A DNA stretch of 64,000 nucleotides from Chaunax sp. Z400. Its lineage: Eukaryota > Chordata > Actinopteri > Lophiiformes > Chaunacidae. A program made the translations under genes and the position numbers. Positions 13,142 through 27,979 of the stretch are shown here, piece by piece. Position 1 is the stretch's first letter. Each line of letters starts with the position of its first letter. The notes below the pieces were generated by a model. It had not been told where the DNA came from, did not search any database, and saw nothing but the letters and a program-made list of their open reading frames with translations. The stretch covers positions 3,997,408-4,061,407 of the forward strand of contig CM075192.1 in the NCBI GenBank assembly GCA_037577475.1. Direction: 5' to 3'.

Positions 13142-16100
13142 ATGCATTTGAATATGTTAATGTTCTATGTATGTTGCACGAAGCGCATTGCCACCCTTCC
13201 TTGTCTCTTCTTTTGTGACCCAACCGGTCCAGGCAGAGGGCCGCCCACCTTGAGCCGGGATCTGCTTGAGAATTCTTCCTGTCAAAAGGCAGTTTTTTCT
13301 TGCCAAAGTTGCCGAGCGCATGCTCTTGGGGGAATTGTTGGGTCTCTTGAGAATAAAGGGTTTGGTATAGACAATCTCTCTTTGGAAAGTGTATTGAAAC
13401 AACTGCTGTTGTGATTTGGCATGATACAGACATGACTTGAATTGCGTTTGTAGTTTGTCGCTTCTTTGTGTGGATTAAGTATGTTTACCCTGCGTTGTTG
13501 TGGCAATATACATGCTGTTTGATTTCTTTCCACATTGACCAAAGTCTAAATAATCCGCCTGCCTGCTGTCTTACCTGCTTGCCTTTCATGCTTATAATGT
13601 AAAGAAATGCATTTGAATATGTTAATGTTCTATGTATGTTGCACGAAGCGCATTGCCACTCTTCCTTGTCTCTCTTTTTGAACCCAACTGGTCCAAGCAG
13701 AGGGCCGCCCACCTTGAGCCGGGATCTGCTTGAGAATTCTTCCTGTCAAAAGGCAGTTTTTTCTTGCCAAAGTTGCCGAGTGCATGCTCTTGGGGGAATT
13801 GTTGGGTCTCTTGAGAATAAAGGGTTTGGTATAGACAATCTCTCTTTGGAAAGTGTATTGAAACAACTGCTGTTGTGATTTGGCACGATCCAGACTTGAC
13901 TTGAATTGCGTATGTAGTTTGTCGCTTCTCTTTGTGGAGTAAGTATGTTTTCCCTGCGTTGTTGTGGGAATATACATGCCGTTTGATTTCTTTCCACATT
14001 GACCAAAGTCTAAATAATCCGCCTGCCTGCTGTCTTACCTGCTTGCCTTTCATGCTTATAATGTAAAGAAATGCATTTGAATATGTTAATGTTCTATGTA
14101 TGTTGCACGAAGCGCATTGCCACTCTTCCTTGTCTCTTCTTTTGTGACCCAACCGGTCCAGGCAGAGGGCCGCCCACCTTGAGCCGGGATCTGCTTGAGA
14201 ATTCTTCCTGTCAAAAGGCAGTTTTTTCTTGCCAAAGTTGCCGAGCGCATGCTCTGGGGGAATTGTTTGGTCTCTTGAGAATAAAGGGTTTGGTATAGAC
14301 AATCTCTCTTTGGAAAGTGTATTGAAACAACTGCTGTTGTGATTTGGCACGATCCAGACTTGACTTGAATTGCGTATGTAGTTTGTCGCTTCTCTTTGTG
14401 TAGTAAGTATGTTTTCCCTGCGTTGTTGTGGGAATATACATGCTGTTTGATTTCTCTCCACATTGACCAAAGTCTAAATAATCCGCCTGCCTGCTGTCTT
14501 ACCTGCTTGCCTTTCATGCTTATAATGTAAAGAAATGCATTTGAATATGTTAATGTTCTATGTATGTTGCACGAAGCGCATTGCCACCCTTCCTTGTCTC
14601 TTCTTTTGTGACCCAACCGGTCCAGGCAGAGGGCCGCCCACCTTGAGCCGGGATCTGCTTGAGAATTCTTCCTGTCAAAAGGCAGTTTTTTCTTGCCAAA
14701 GTTGCCGAGCGCATGCTCTTGGGGGAATTGTTGGGTCTCTTGAGAATAAAGGGTTTGGTATAGACAATCTCTCTTTGGAAAGTGTATTGAAACAACTGCT
14801 GTTGTGATTTGGCATGATACAGACATGACTTGAATTGCGTTTGTAGTTTGTCGCTTCTTTGTGTGGATTAAGTATGTTTACCCTGCGTTGTTGTGGGGAA
14901 TATACATGCCGTTTGAGTTCTTTCCACATTGACCAAAGTCTTAATAATCCGCTTGCCTGCTGTCTTACCTGCTTGCCTTTCATGCTCATAATGTAAAGAA
15001 ATGCATTTGAACATGTTAATGTTCTATGTATGTTGCACGAAGCGCATTGCCACCCTTCCTTGTCTCTCTTTTGTGACCCAACCGGTCCAGGCAGAGGGCC
15101 GCCCACCTTGAGCCGGGATCTGCTTGAGAATTTTTCCTGTCAAAAGGCAGTTTTTTCTTGCCAAAGTTGCCGAGTGCATGCTCTTGGGGGAATTGTTGGG
15201 TCTCTTGAGAATAAAGGGTTTGGTATAGACAATCTCTCTTTGGAAAGTGTATTGAAACAACTGCTGTTGTGATTTGGCACGATCCAGACTTGACTTGAAT
15301 TGCGTTTGTAGTTTGTCGCTTCTCTTTGTGTAGTAAGTATGTTTTCCCTGCGTTGTTGTGGCAATATACATGCTGTTTGATTTCTTTCCACATTGACCAA
15401 AGTCTAAATAATCCGCCTGCCTGCTGTCTTACCTGCTTGCCTTTCATGCTTATAATGTAAAGAAATGCATTTGAATATGTTAATGTTCTATGTATGTTGC
15501 ACGAAGCGCATTGCCACTCTTCCTTGTCTCTCTTTTTGAACCCAACTGGTCCAAGCAGAGGGCCGCCCACCTTGAGCCGGGATCTGCTTGAGAATTCTTC
15601 CTGTCAAAAGGCAGTTTTTTCTTGCCAAAGTTGCCGAGTGCATGCTCTTGGGGGAATTGTTGGGTCTCTTGAGAATAAAGGGTTTGGTATAGACAATCTC
15701 TCTTTGGAAAGTGTATTGAAACAACTGCTGTTGTGATTTGGCACGATCCAGACTTGACTTGAATTGCGTATGTAGTTTGTCGCTTCTCTTTGTGGAGTAA
15801 GTATGTTTTCCCTGCGTTGTTGTGGGAATATACATGCCGTTTGATTTCTTTCCACATTGACCAAAGTCTAAATAATCCGCCTGCCTGCTGTCTTACCTGC
15901 TTGCCTTTCATGCTTATAATGTAAAGAAATGCATTAGAATATGTTAATGTTCTATGTATGTTGCACGAAGCGCATTGCCACTCTTCCTTGTCTCTTCTTT
16001 TGTGACCCAACCGGTCCAGGCAGAGGGCCGCCCACCTTGAGCCGGGATCTGCTTGAGAATTCTTCCTGTCAAAAGGCAGTTTTTTCTTGCCAAAGTTGCC

Positions 16101-16665
16101 GAGCGCATGCTCTGGGGGAATTGTTTGGTCTCTTGAGAATAAAGGGTTTGGTATAGACAATCTCTCTTTGGAAAGTGTATTGAAACAACTGCTGTTGTGA
16201 TTTGGCACGATCCAGACTTGACTTGAATTGCGTATGTAGTTTGTCGCTTCTCTTTGTGTAGTAAGTATGTTTTCCCTGCGTTGTTGTGGGAATATACATG
16301 CTGTTTGATTTCTCTCCACATTGACCAAAGTCTAAATAATCCGCCTGCCTGCTGTCTTACCTGCTTGCCTTTCATGCTTATAATGTAAAGAAATGCATTT
16401 GAATATGTTAATGTTCTATGTATGTTGCACGAAGCGCATTGCCACCCTTCCTTGTCTCTTCTTTTGTGACCCAACCGGTCCAGGCAGAGGGCCGCCCACC
16501 TTGAGCCGGGATCTGCTTGAGAATTCTTCCTGTCAAAAGGCAGTTTTTTCTTGCCAAAGTTGCCGAGCGCATGCTCTTGGGGGAATTGTTGGGTCTCTTG
16601 AGAATAAAGGGTTTGGTATAGACAATCTCTCTTTGGAAAGTGTATTGAAACAACTGCTGTTGTGA
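13142..16665. repeat. Higher-order duplication in array A (1858-bp and 1393-bp offsets)
   Basis: A block beginning near 13590 recurs 1858 bases later. Both copies carry the private variant CTCTGGGGGAATTGTTTGG (near 14252 and 16110). Independently, the variant run GGCATGATACAGACATGAC followed by GTGTGGATTAAGTATGTTTACC occurs near 13418 and near 14811, an offset of 1393 bases (three units). The two offsets show overlapping exchange events rather than one clean duplication. Confidence 0.8.
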
Positions 16666-19600
16666 TTTGGCACGATCCAGACTTGACTTGAATTGCGTAT
16701 GTAGTTTGTCGCTTCTCTTTGTGTAGTAAGTATGTTTTCCCTGCGTTGTTGTGGGAATATACATGCCGTTTGATTTCTCTCCACATTGACCAAAGTCTAA
16801 ATAATCCGCCTGCCTGCTGTCTTACCTGCTTGCCTTTCATGCTTATAATGTAAAGAAATGCATTTGAATATGTTAATGTTCTATGTATGTTGCACGAAGC
16901 GCATTGCCACCCTTCCTTGTCTCTTCTTTTGTGACCCAACCGGTCCAGGCAGAGGGCCGCCCACCTTGAGCCGGGATCTGCTTGAGAATTCTTCCTGTCA
17001 AAAGGCAGTTTTTTCTTGCCAAAGTTGCCGAGCGCATGCTCTTGGGGGAATTGTTGGGTCTCTTGAGAATAAAGGGTTTGGTATAGACAATCTCTCTTTG
17101 GAAAGTGTATTGAAACAACTGCTGTTGTGATTTGGCACGATCCAGACTTGACTTGAATTGCGTATGTAGTTTGTCGCTTCTCTTTGTGTAGTAAGTATGT
17201 TTTCCCTGCGTTGTTGTGGGAATATACATGCCGTTTGATTTCTCTCCACATTGACCAAAGTCTAAATAATCCGCCTGCCTGCTGTCTTACCTGCTTGCCT
17301 TTCATGCTTATAATGTAAAGAAATGCATTTGAATATGTTAATGTTCTATGTATGTTGCACGAAGCGCATTGCCACCCTTCCTTGTCTCTTCTTTTGTGAC
17401 CCAACCGGTCCAGGCAGAGGGCCGCCCACCTTGAGCCGGGATCTGCTTGAGAATTCTTCCTGTCAAAAGGCAGTTTTTTCTTGCCAAAGTTGCCGAGCGC
17501 ATGCTCTTGGGGGAATTGTTGGGTCTCTTGAGAATAAAGGGTTTGGTATAGACAATCTCTCTTTGGAAAGTGTATTGAAACAACTGCTGTTGTGATTTGG
17601 CACGATCCAGACTTGACTTGAATTGCGTATGTAGTTTGTCGCTTCTCTTTGTGTAGTAAGTATGTTTTCCCTGCGTTGTTGTGGGAATATACATGCCGTT
17701 TGATTTCTCTCCACATTGACCAAAGTCTAAATAATCCGCCTGCCTGCTGTCTTACCTGCTTGCCTTTCATGCTTATAATGTAAAGAAATGCATTTGAATA
17801 TGTTAATGTTCTATGTATGTTGCACGAAGCGCATTGCCACCCTTCCTTGTCTCTTCTTTTGTGACCCAACCGGTCCAGGCAGAGGGCCGCCCACCTTGAG
17901 CCGGGATCTGCTTGAGAATTCTTCCTGTCAAAAGGCAGTTTTTTCTTGCCAAAGTTGCCGAGCGCATGCTCTTGGGGGAATTGTTGGGTCTCTTGAGAAT
18001 AAAGGGTTTGGTATAGACAATCTCTCTTTGGAAAGTGTATTGAAACAACTGCTGTTGTGATTTGGCACGATCCAGACTTGACTTGAATTGCGTATGTAGT
18101 TTGTCGCTTCTCTTTGTGTAGTAAGTATGTTTTCCCTGCGTTGCTGTGGGAATATACATGCCGTTTGATTTCTCTCCACATTGACCAAAGTCTAAATAAT
18201 CCGCCTGCCTGCTGTCTTACCTGCTTGCCTTTCATGCTTATAATGTAAAGAAATGCATTTGAATATGTTAATGTTCTATGTATGTTGCACGAAGCGCATT
18301 GCCACTCTTCCTTGTCTCTCTTTTTGAACCCAACCGGTCCAAGCAGAGGGCCGCCCACCTTGAGCCGGGATCTGCTTGAGAATTCTTGCTGTCAAAAGGC
18401 AGTTTTTTCTTGCCAAAGTTGCCGAGTGCATGCTCTTGGGGGAATTGTTGGGTCTCTTGAGAATAAAGGGTTTGGTATAGACAATCTCTCTTTGGAAAGT
18501 GTATTGAAACAACTGCTGTTGTGATTTGGCACGATCCAGACTTGACTTGAATTGCATATGTAGTTTGTCGCTTCTCTTTGTGTAGTAAGTATGTTTTCCC
18601 TGCGTTGTTGTGGGAATATACATGCCGTTTGATTTCTCTCCATATTGACCAAAGTCTAAATAATCCGCCTGCCTGCTGTCTTACCTGCTTGCCTTTCATG
18701 CTTATAATGTAAAGAAATGCATTTGAATATGTTAATGTTCTATGTATGTTGCACGAAGCGCATTGCCACCCTTCCTTGTCTCTTCTTTTGTGACCCAACC
18801 GGTCCAGGCAGAGGGCCGCCCACCTTGAGCCGGGATGTGCTTGAGAATTCTTCCTGTCAAAAGGCAGTTTTTTCTTGCCAAAGTTGCCGAGCGCATGCTC
18901 TTGGGGGAATTGTTGAGTCTCTTGAGAATAAAGGGTTTGGTATAGACAATCTCTCTTTGGAAAGTGTATTGAAACAACTGCTGTTGTGATTTGGCACGAT
19001 CCAGACTTGACTTGAATTGCGTATGTAGTTTGTCGCTTCTCTTTGTGTAGTAAGTATGTTTTCCCTGCGTTGTTGTGGGAATATACATGCCGTTTGATTT
19101 CTCTCCACATTGACCAAAGTCTAAATAATCCGCCTGCCTGCTGTCTTACCTGCTTGCCTTTCATGCTTATAATGTAAAGAAATGCATTTGAATATGTTAA
19201 TGTTCTATGTATGTTGCACGAAGCGCATTGCCACTCTTCCTTGTCTCTCTTTTTGAACCCAACTGGTCCAAGCAGAGGGCCGCCCACCTTGAGCCGGGAT
19301 CTGCTTGAGAATTCTTCCTGTCAAAAGGCAGTTTTTTCTTGCCAAAGTTGCCGAGTGCATGCTCTTGGGGGAATTGTTGGGTCTCTTGAGAATAAAGGGT
19401 TTGGTATAGACAATCTGTCTTTGGAAAGTGTATTGAAACAACTGCTGTTGTGATTTGGCACGATCCAGACTTGACTTGAATTGCGTTTGTAGTTTGTCGC
19501 TTCTCTTTGTGTAGTAAGTATGTTTTCCCTGCGTTGTTGTGGGAATATACATGCCGTTTGATTTCTTTCCACATTGACCAAAGTCTAAATAATCCCCTGC

Positions 19601-20424
19601 CTGCTGTCTTACCTGCTTGCCTTTCAAGCTTATAATGTAAAGAAATGCATTTGAATATGTTAATGTTCTATGTATGTTGCACGAAGCGCATTGCCACTCT
19701 TCCTTGTCTCTCTTTTTGAACCCAACCGGTCCAAGCAGAGGGCCGCCCACCTTGAGCCGGGATCTGCTTGAGAATTCTTGCTGTCAAAAGGCAGTTTTTT
19801 CTTGCCAAAGTTGCCGAGTGCATGCTCTTGGGGGAATTGTTGGGTCTCTTGAGAATAAAGGGTTTGGTATAGACAATCTGTCTTTGGAAAGTGTATTGAA
19901 ACAACTGCTGTTGTGATTTGGCACGATCCAGACTTGACTTGAATTGCATATGTAGTTTGTCGCTTCTCTTTGTGTAGTAAGTATGTTTTCCCTGCGTTGT
20001 TGTGGGAATATACATGCCGTTTGATTTCTCTCCACATTGACCAAAGTCTAAATAATCCGCCTGCCTGCTGTCTTACCTGCTTGCCTTTCATGCTTATAAT
20101 GTAAAGAAATGCATTTGAATATGTTAATGTTCTATGTATGTTGCACGAAGCGCATTGCCACCCTTCCTTGTCTCTTCTTTTGTGACCCAACCGGTCCAGG
20201 CAGAGGGCCGCCCACCTTGAGCCGGGATCTGCTTGAGAATTCTTCCTGTCAAAAGGCAGTTTTTTCTTGCCAAAGTTGCCGAGCGCATGCTCTTGGGGGA
20301 ATTGTTTGGTCTCTTGAGAATAAAGGGTTTGGTATAGACAATCTCTCTTTGGAAAGTGTATTGAAACAACTGCTGTTGTGATTTGGCAAGATCCAGACTT
20401 GACTTGAATTGCGTATGTAGTTTG

Positions 20425-23400
20425 TCACTTCTCTTTGTGTAGTAAGTATGTTTTCCCTGCGTTGTTGTGGGAATATACATGCCGTTTGATTTCTCTCCAC
20501 ATTGACCAAAGTCTAAATAATCCGCCTGCCTGCTGTCTTACCTGCTTGCCTTTCATGCTTATAATGTAAAGAAATGCATTTGAATATGTTAATGTTCTAT
20601 GTATGTTGCACGAAGCGCATTGCCACCCTTCCTTGTCTCTTCTTTTGTGACCCAACCGGTCCAGGCAGAGGGCCGCCCACCTTGAGCCGGGATCTGCTTG
20701 AGAATTCGTGCTGTCAAAAGGCAGTTTTTTCTTGCCAAAGTGGCCGAGCGCATGCTCTTGGGGGAATTGTTGGGTCTCTTGAGAATAAAGGGTTTGGTAT
20801 AGACAATCTCTCTTTGGAAAGTGTACTGAAACAACTGCTGTTGTGATTTGGCACGATCCAGACTTGACTTGAATTGCGTATGTAGTTTGTCGCTTCTCTT
20901 TGTGTAGTAAGTATGTTTTCCCTGCGTTGTTGTGGGAATATACATGCCGTTTGATTTCTCTCCACATTGACCAAAGTCTAAATAATCTGCCTGCCTGCTG
21001 TCTTACCTGCTTGCCTTTCATGCTTATAATGTAAAGAAATGCATTTGAATATGTTAATGTTCTATGTATGTTGCACGAAGCGCATTGCCACTCTTCCTTG
21101 TCTCTTCTTTTGTGACCCAACCGGTCCAGGCAGAGGGCCGCCCACCTTGAGCCGGGATCTGCTTGAGAATTCTTCCTGTCAAAAGGCAGTTTTTTCTTGC
21201 CAAAGTTGCCGAGCGCATGCTCTTGGGGGAATTGTTTGGTCTCTTGAGAATAAAGGGTTTGGTATAGACAATCTCTCTTTGGAAAGTGTATTGAAACAAC
21301 TGCTGTTGTGATTTGGCACGATCCAGACTTGACTTGAATTGCGTATGTAGTTTGTCGCTTCTCTTTGTGTAGTAAGTATGTTTTCCCTGCGTTGTTGTGG
21401 GAATATACATGCCGTTTGATTTCTCTCCACATTGACCAAAGTCTAAATAATCCGCCTGCCTGCTGTCTTACCTGCTTGCCTTTCATGCTTATAATGTAAA
21501 GAAATGCATTTGAATATGTTAATGTTCTATGTATGTTGCACGAAGCGCATTGCCACCCTTCCTTGTCTCTTCTTTTGTGACCCAACCGGTCCAGGCAGAG
21601 GGCCGCCCACCTTGAGCCGGGATCTGCTTGAGAATTCTTCCTGTCAAAAGGCAGTTTTTTCTTGCCAAAGTTGCCGAGCGCATGCTCTTGGGGGAATTGT
21701 TGGGTCTCTTGAGAATAAAGGGTTTGGTATAGACAATCTCTCTTTGGAAAGTGTATTGAAACAACTGCTGTTGTGATTTGGCACGATCCAGACTTGACTT
21801 GAATTGCGTATGTAGTTTGTCGCTTCTCTTTGTGTAGTAAGTATGTTTTCCCTGCGTTGTTGTGGGAATATACATGCCGTTTGATTTCTCTCCACATTGA
21901 CCAAAGTCTAAATAATCCGCCTGCCTGCTGTCTTACCTGCTTGCCTTTCATGCTTATAATGTAAAGAAATGCATTTGAATATGTTAATGTTCTATGTATG
22001 TTGCACGAAGCGCATTGCCACTCTTCCTTGTCTCTTCTTTTGTGACCCAACCGGTCCAGGCAGAGGGCCGCCCACCTTGAGCCGGGATCTGCTTGAGAAT
22101 TCTTCCTGTCAAAAGGCAGTTTTTTCTTGCCAAAGTTGCCGAGCGCATGCTCTTGGGGGAATTGTTTGGTCTCTTGAGAATAAAGGGTTTGGTATAGACA
22201 ATCTCTCTTTGGAAAGTGTATTGAAACAACTGCTGTTGTGATTTGGCAAGATCCAGACTTGACTTGAATTGCGTATGTAGTTTGTCGCTTCTCTTTGTGT
22301 AGTAAGTATGTTTTCCCTGCGTTGTTGTGGGAATATACATGCCGTTTGATTTCTCTCCACATTGACCAAAGTCTAAATAATCCGCCTGCCTGCTGTCTTA
22401 CCTGCTTGCCTTTCATGCTTATAATGTAAAGAAATGCATTTGAATATGTTAATGTTCTATGTATGTTGCACGAAGCGCATTGCCACCCTTCCTTGTCTCT
22501 TCTTTTGTGACCCAACCGGTCCAGGCAGAGGGCCGCCCACCTTGAGCCGGGATCTGCTTGAGAATTCGTGCTGTCAAAAGGCAGTTTTTTCTTGCCAAAG
22601 TGGCCGAGCGCATGCTCTTGGGGGAATTGTTGGGTCTCTTGAGAATAAAGGGTTTGGTATAGACAATCTCTCTTTGGAAAGTGTATTGAAACAACTGCTG
22701 TTGTGATTTGGCACGATCCAGACTTGACTTGAATTGCGTATGTAGTTTGTCGCTTCTCTTTGTGTAGTAAGTATGTTTTCCCTGCGTTGTTGTGGGAATA
22801 TACATGCCGTTTGATTTCTCTCCACATTGACCAAAGTCTAAATAATCCGCCTGCCTGCTGTCTTACCTGCTTGCCTTTCATGCTTATAATGTAAAGAAAT
22901 GCATTTGAATATGTTAATGTTCTATGTATGTTGCACGAAGCGCATTGCCACCCTTCCTTGTCTCTTCTTTTGTGACCCAACCGGTCCAGGCAGAGGGCCG
23001 CCCACCTTGAGCCGGGATCTGCTTGAGAATTCGTGCTGTCAAAAGGCAGTTTTTTCTTGCCAAAGTGGCCGAGCGCATGCTCTTGGGGGAATTGTTGGGT
23101 CTCTTGAGAATAAAGGGTTTGGTATAGACAATCTCTCTTTGGAAAGTGTATTGAAACAACTGCTGTTGTGATTTGGCACGATCCAGACTTGACTTGAATT
23201 GCGTTTGTAGTTTGTCGCTTCTCTTTGTGTAGTAAGTATGTTTTCCCTGCGTTGTGGGAATATACATGCCGTTTGATTTCTTTCCACATTTACCAAAGTC
23301 TAAATAATCCCCTGCCTGCTGTCTTACCTGCTTGCCTTTCATGCTTGTAATGTAAAGAAATGCATTTGAATATGTTAATGTTCTATGTATGTTGCACGAA

Positions 23401-24690
23401 GCGCATTGCCACTCTTCCTTGTCTCTCTTTTTGAACCCAACCGGTCCAAGCAGAGGGCCGCCCACCTTGAGCCGGGATCTGCTTGAGAATTCTTGCTGTC
23501 AAAAGGCAGTTTTTTCTTGCCAAAGTTGCCGAGCGCATGCTCTTGGGGGAATTGTTGGGTCTCTTGAGAATAAATGGTTTGGTATAGACAATCTGTCTTT
23601 GGAAAGTGTATTGAAACAACTGCTGTTGTGATTTGGCACGATCCAGACTTGACTTGAATTGCATATGTAGTTTGTCGCTTCTCTTTGTGTAGTAAGTATG
23701 TTTTCCCTGCGTTGTTGTGGGAATATACATGCCGTTTGATTTCTCTCCACATTGACCAAAGTCTAAATAATCCGCCTGCCTGCTGTCTTACCTGCTTGCC
23801 TTTCATGCTTATAATGTAAAGAAATGCATTTGAATATGTTAATGTTCTATGTATGTTGCACGAAGCGCATTGCCACCCTTCCTTGTCTCTTCTTTTGTGA
23901 CCCAACCGGTCCAGGCAGAGGGCCGCCCACCTTGAGCCGGGATCTGCTTGAGAATTCTTCCTGTCAAAAGGCAATTTTTTCTTGCCAATGTTGCCGAGCG
24001 CATGCTCTTGGGGGGATTGTTGGGTCTCTTGAGAATAAAGGGTTTGGTATAGACAATCTCTCTTTGGAAAGTGTATTGAAACAACTGCTGTTGTGATTTG
24101 GCACGATCCAGACTTGACTTGAATTGCGTATGTAGTTTGTCGCTTCTCTTTGTGTAGTAAGTATGTTTTCCCTGCATTGTTGTGGGAATATACATGCCGT
24201 TTGATTTCTCTCCACATTGACCAAAGTCTAAATAATCCGCCTGCCTGCTGTCTTACCTGCTTGCCTTTCATGCTTATAATGTAAAGAAATGCATTTGAAT
24301 ATGTTAATGTTCTATGTATGTTGCGCGAAGCGCATTGCCACCCTTCCTTGTCTCTTCTTTTGTGACCCAACCGGTCCAGGCAGAGGGCCGCCCACCTTGA
24401 GCCGGGATCTGCTTGAGAATTCGTGCTGTCAAAAGGCAGTTTTTTCTTGCCAAAGTGGCCGAGCGCATGCTCTTGGGGGAATTGTTGGGTCTCTTGAGAA
24501 TAAAGGGTTTGGTATAGACAATCTCTCTTTGGAAAGTGTATTGAAACAACTGCTGTTGTGATTTGGCACGATCCAGACTTGACTTGAATTGCGTTTGTAG
24601 TTTGTCGCTTCTCTTTGTGTAGTAAGTATGTTTTCCCTGCGTTGTTGTGGGAATATACATGCCGTTTGATTTCTTTCCACATTTACCAAA
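20425..24690. repeat. Array A segment of mostly 465-bp units with a shared private variant
   Basis: Units here are mostly the 465-bp type. The private pair GAATTCGTGCTG and AAAGTGGCCGAGCG marks units near 20700, 22560, 23030 and 24420. Because 465 is a multiple of three, a minus-strand frame stays open for 954 codons (20425-23289). I read this as a property of the repeat length, since neighbouring units shift the frame. At 23251-23256 one unit lacks three bases of the TTGTTGTGGG run. Confidence 0.75.
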
Positions 24691-27600
24691 GTCTAAATAA
24701 TCCCCTGCCTGCTGTCTTACCTGCTTGCCTTTCATGCTTATAATGTAAAGAAATGCATTTGAATATGTTAATGTTCTATGTATGTTGCACGAAGCGCATT
24801 GCCACTCTTCCTTGTCTCTCTTTTTGAACCCAACCGGTCCAAGCAGAGGGCCGCCCACCTTGAGCCGGGATCTGCTTGAGAATTCTTGCTGTCAAAAGGC
24901 AGTTTTTTCTTGCCAAAGTTGCCGAGCGCATGCTCTTGGGGGAATTGTTGGGTCTCTTGAGAATAAAGGGTTTGGTATAGACAATCTCTCTTTGGAAAGT
25001 GTATTGAAACAACTGCTGTTGTGATTTGGCACGATCCAGACTTGACTTGAATTGCGTATGTAGTTTGTCGCTTCTCTTTGTGGAGTAAGTATGTTTTCCC
25101 TGCGTTGTTGTGGGAATATACATGCCGTTTGATTTCTCTCCACATTGACCAAAGTCTAAATAATCCGCCTGCCTGCTGTCTTACCTGCTTGCCTTTCATG
25201 CTTATAATGTAAAGAAATGCATTTGAATATGTTAATGTTCTATGTATGTTGCACGAAGCGCATTGCCACCCTTCCTTGTCTCTTCTTTTGTGACCCAACC
25301 GGTCCAGGCAGAGGGCCCTCACCTTGAGCCGGGATCTGCTTGAGAATTCTTCCTGTCAAAAGGCAGTTTTTTCTTGCCAAAGTTGCCGAGCGCATGCTCT
25401 TGGGGGAATTGTTGGGTCTCTTGAGAATAAAGGGTTTGGTATAGACAATCTCTCTTTGGAAAGTGTATTGAAACAACTGCTGTTGTGATTTGGCACGATC
25501 CAGACTTGACTTGAATTGCGTATGTAGTTTGTCGCTTCTCTTTGTGGAGTAAGTATGTTTTCCCTGCGTTGTTGTGGGAATATACATGCCGTTTGATTTC
25601 TCTCCAAATTAACCAAATTCTAAATAATCCGCCTGTCTTACCTGCTTGCCTTTCATGCTCATAATGTAAAGAAATGCATTTGAACATGTTAATGTTCTAT
25701 GTATGTTGCACGAAGCGCATTGCCACCCTTCCTTGTCTCTCTTTTGTGACCCAACCGGTCCAGGCAGAGGGCCGCCCACCTTGAGCCGGGATCTGCTTGA
25801 GAATTCTTCCTGTCAAAAGGCAGTTTTTTCTTGCCAAAGTTGCCGAGCCCATGCTCTTGGGGGAATTGTTGGGTCTCTTGAGAATAAAGGGTTTGGTATA
25901 GACAATCTCTCTTTGGAAAGTGTATTGAAAAAACTGCTGTTGTGATTTGGCACGATCCAGACTTGACTTGAATTGCGTTTGTAGTTTGTCGCTTCTCTTT
26001 GTGTAGTAAGTATGTTTTCCCTGCGTTGTTGTGGGAATATACATGCCGTTTGATTTCTTTCCACATTGACCAAAGTCTAAATAATCCCCTGCCTGCTGTC
26101 TTACCTGCTTGCCTTTCATGCTTATATTGTAAAGAAATGCATTTGAATATGTTAATGTTCTATGTATGTTGCACGAAGCGCATTGCCACCCTTCCTTGTC
26201 TCTTCTTTTGTGACCCAACCGGTCCAGGCAGAGGGCCGCCCACCTTGAGCCGGGATCTGCTTGAGAATTCTTCCTGTCAAAAGGCAGTTTTTTCTTGCCA
26301 AAGTTGCCGAGCGCATGCTCTTGGGGGAATTGATGGGTCTCTTGAGAATAAAGGGTTTGGTATAGACAATCTCTCTTTGGAAAGTGTATTGAAACAACTG
26401 CTGTTGTGATTTGGCACGATCCAGACTTGACTTGAATTGCGTATGTAGTTTGTCGCTTCTCTTTGTGTAGTAAGTATGTTTTCCCTGCGTTGTTGTGGGA
26501 ATATACATGCCGTTTGATTTCTTTCCACATTGACCAAAGTCTAAATAATCCCCTGCCTGCTGTCTTACCTGCTTGCCTTTCATGCTTATAATGTAAAGAA
26601 ATGCATTTGAATATGTTAATGTTCTATGTATGTTGCACGAAGCGCATTGCCACCCTTCCTTGTCTCTCTTTTTGAACCCAACCGGTCCAAGCAGAGGGCC
26701 GCCCACCTTGAGCCGGGATCTGCTTGAGAATTCTTCCTGTCAAAAGGCAGTTTTTTCTTGCCAAAGTTGCCGAGTGCATGCTCTTGGGGGAATTGTTGGG
26801 TCTCTTGAGAATAAAGGGTTTGGTATAGACAATCTCTCTTTGGAAAGTGTATTGAAACAACTGCTGTTGTGATTTGGCACGATCCAGACTTGACTTGAAT
26901 TGCGTTTGTAGTTTGTCGCTTCTCTTTGTGTAGTAAGTATGTTTTCCCTGCGTTGTTGTGGGAATATACATGCCGTTTGATTTCTTTCCACATTGACCAA
27001 AGTCTAAATAATCCGCCTGTCTTACCTGCTTGCCTTTCATGCTTATAATGTAAAGAAATGCATTTGAATATGTTAATGTTCTATGTATGTTGCACGAAGC
27101 GCATTGCCACCCTTCCTTGTCTCTTCTTTTGTGACCCAACCGGTCCAGGCAGAGGGCCGCCCACCTTGAGCCGGGATCTGCTTGAGAATTCTTCCTGTCA
27201 AAAGGCAGTTTTTTCTTGCCAAAGTTGCCGAGCGCATGCTCTTGGGGGAATTGTTGGGTCTCTTGAGAATAAAGGGTTTGGTATAGACAATCTCTCTTTG
27301 GAAAGTGTATTGAAACAACTGCTGTTGTGATTTGGCACGATCCAGACTTGACTTGAATTGCGTTTGTAGTTTGTCGCTTCTCTTTGTGTAGTAAGTATGT
27401 TTTCCCTGCGTTGTTGTGGGAATATACATGCCGTTTGATTTCTTTCCACATTGACCAAAGTCTAAATAATCCCCTGCCTGCTGTCTTACCTGCTTGCCTT
27501 TCATGCTTGTAATGTAAAGAAATGCATTTGAATATGTTAATGTTCTATGTATGTTGCACGAAGCGCATTGCCACTCTTCCTTGTCTCTCTTTTTGAACCC

Positions 27601-27979
27601 AACCGGTCCAAGCAGAGGGCCGCCCACCTTGAGCCGGGATCTGCTTGAGAATTCTTGCTGTCAAAAGGCAGTTTTTTCTTGCCAAAGTTGCCGAGTGCAT
27701 GCTCTTGGGGGAATTGTTGGGTCTCTTGAGAATAAAGGGTTTGGTATAGACAATCTCTCTTTGGAAAGTGTATTGAAACAACTGCTGTTGTGATTTGGCA
27801 CGATCCAGACTTGACGTGAATTGCATATGTAGTTTGTCGCTTCTCTTTGTGTAGTAAGTATGTTTTCCCTGCGTTGTTGTGGGAATATACATGCCGTTTG
27901 ATTTCTCTCCACATTGACCAAAGTCTAAATAATCCGCATGCCTGCTGTCTTACCTGCTTGCCTTTCATGCTTATAATGT

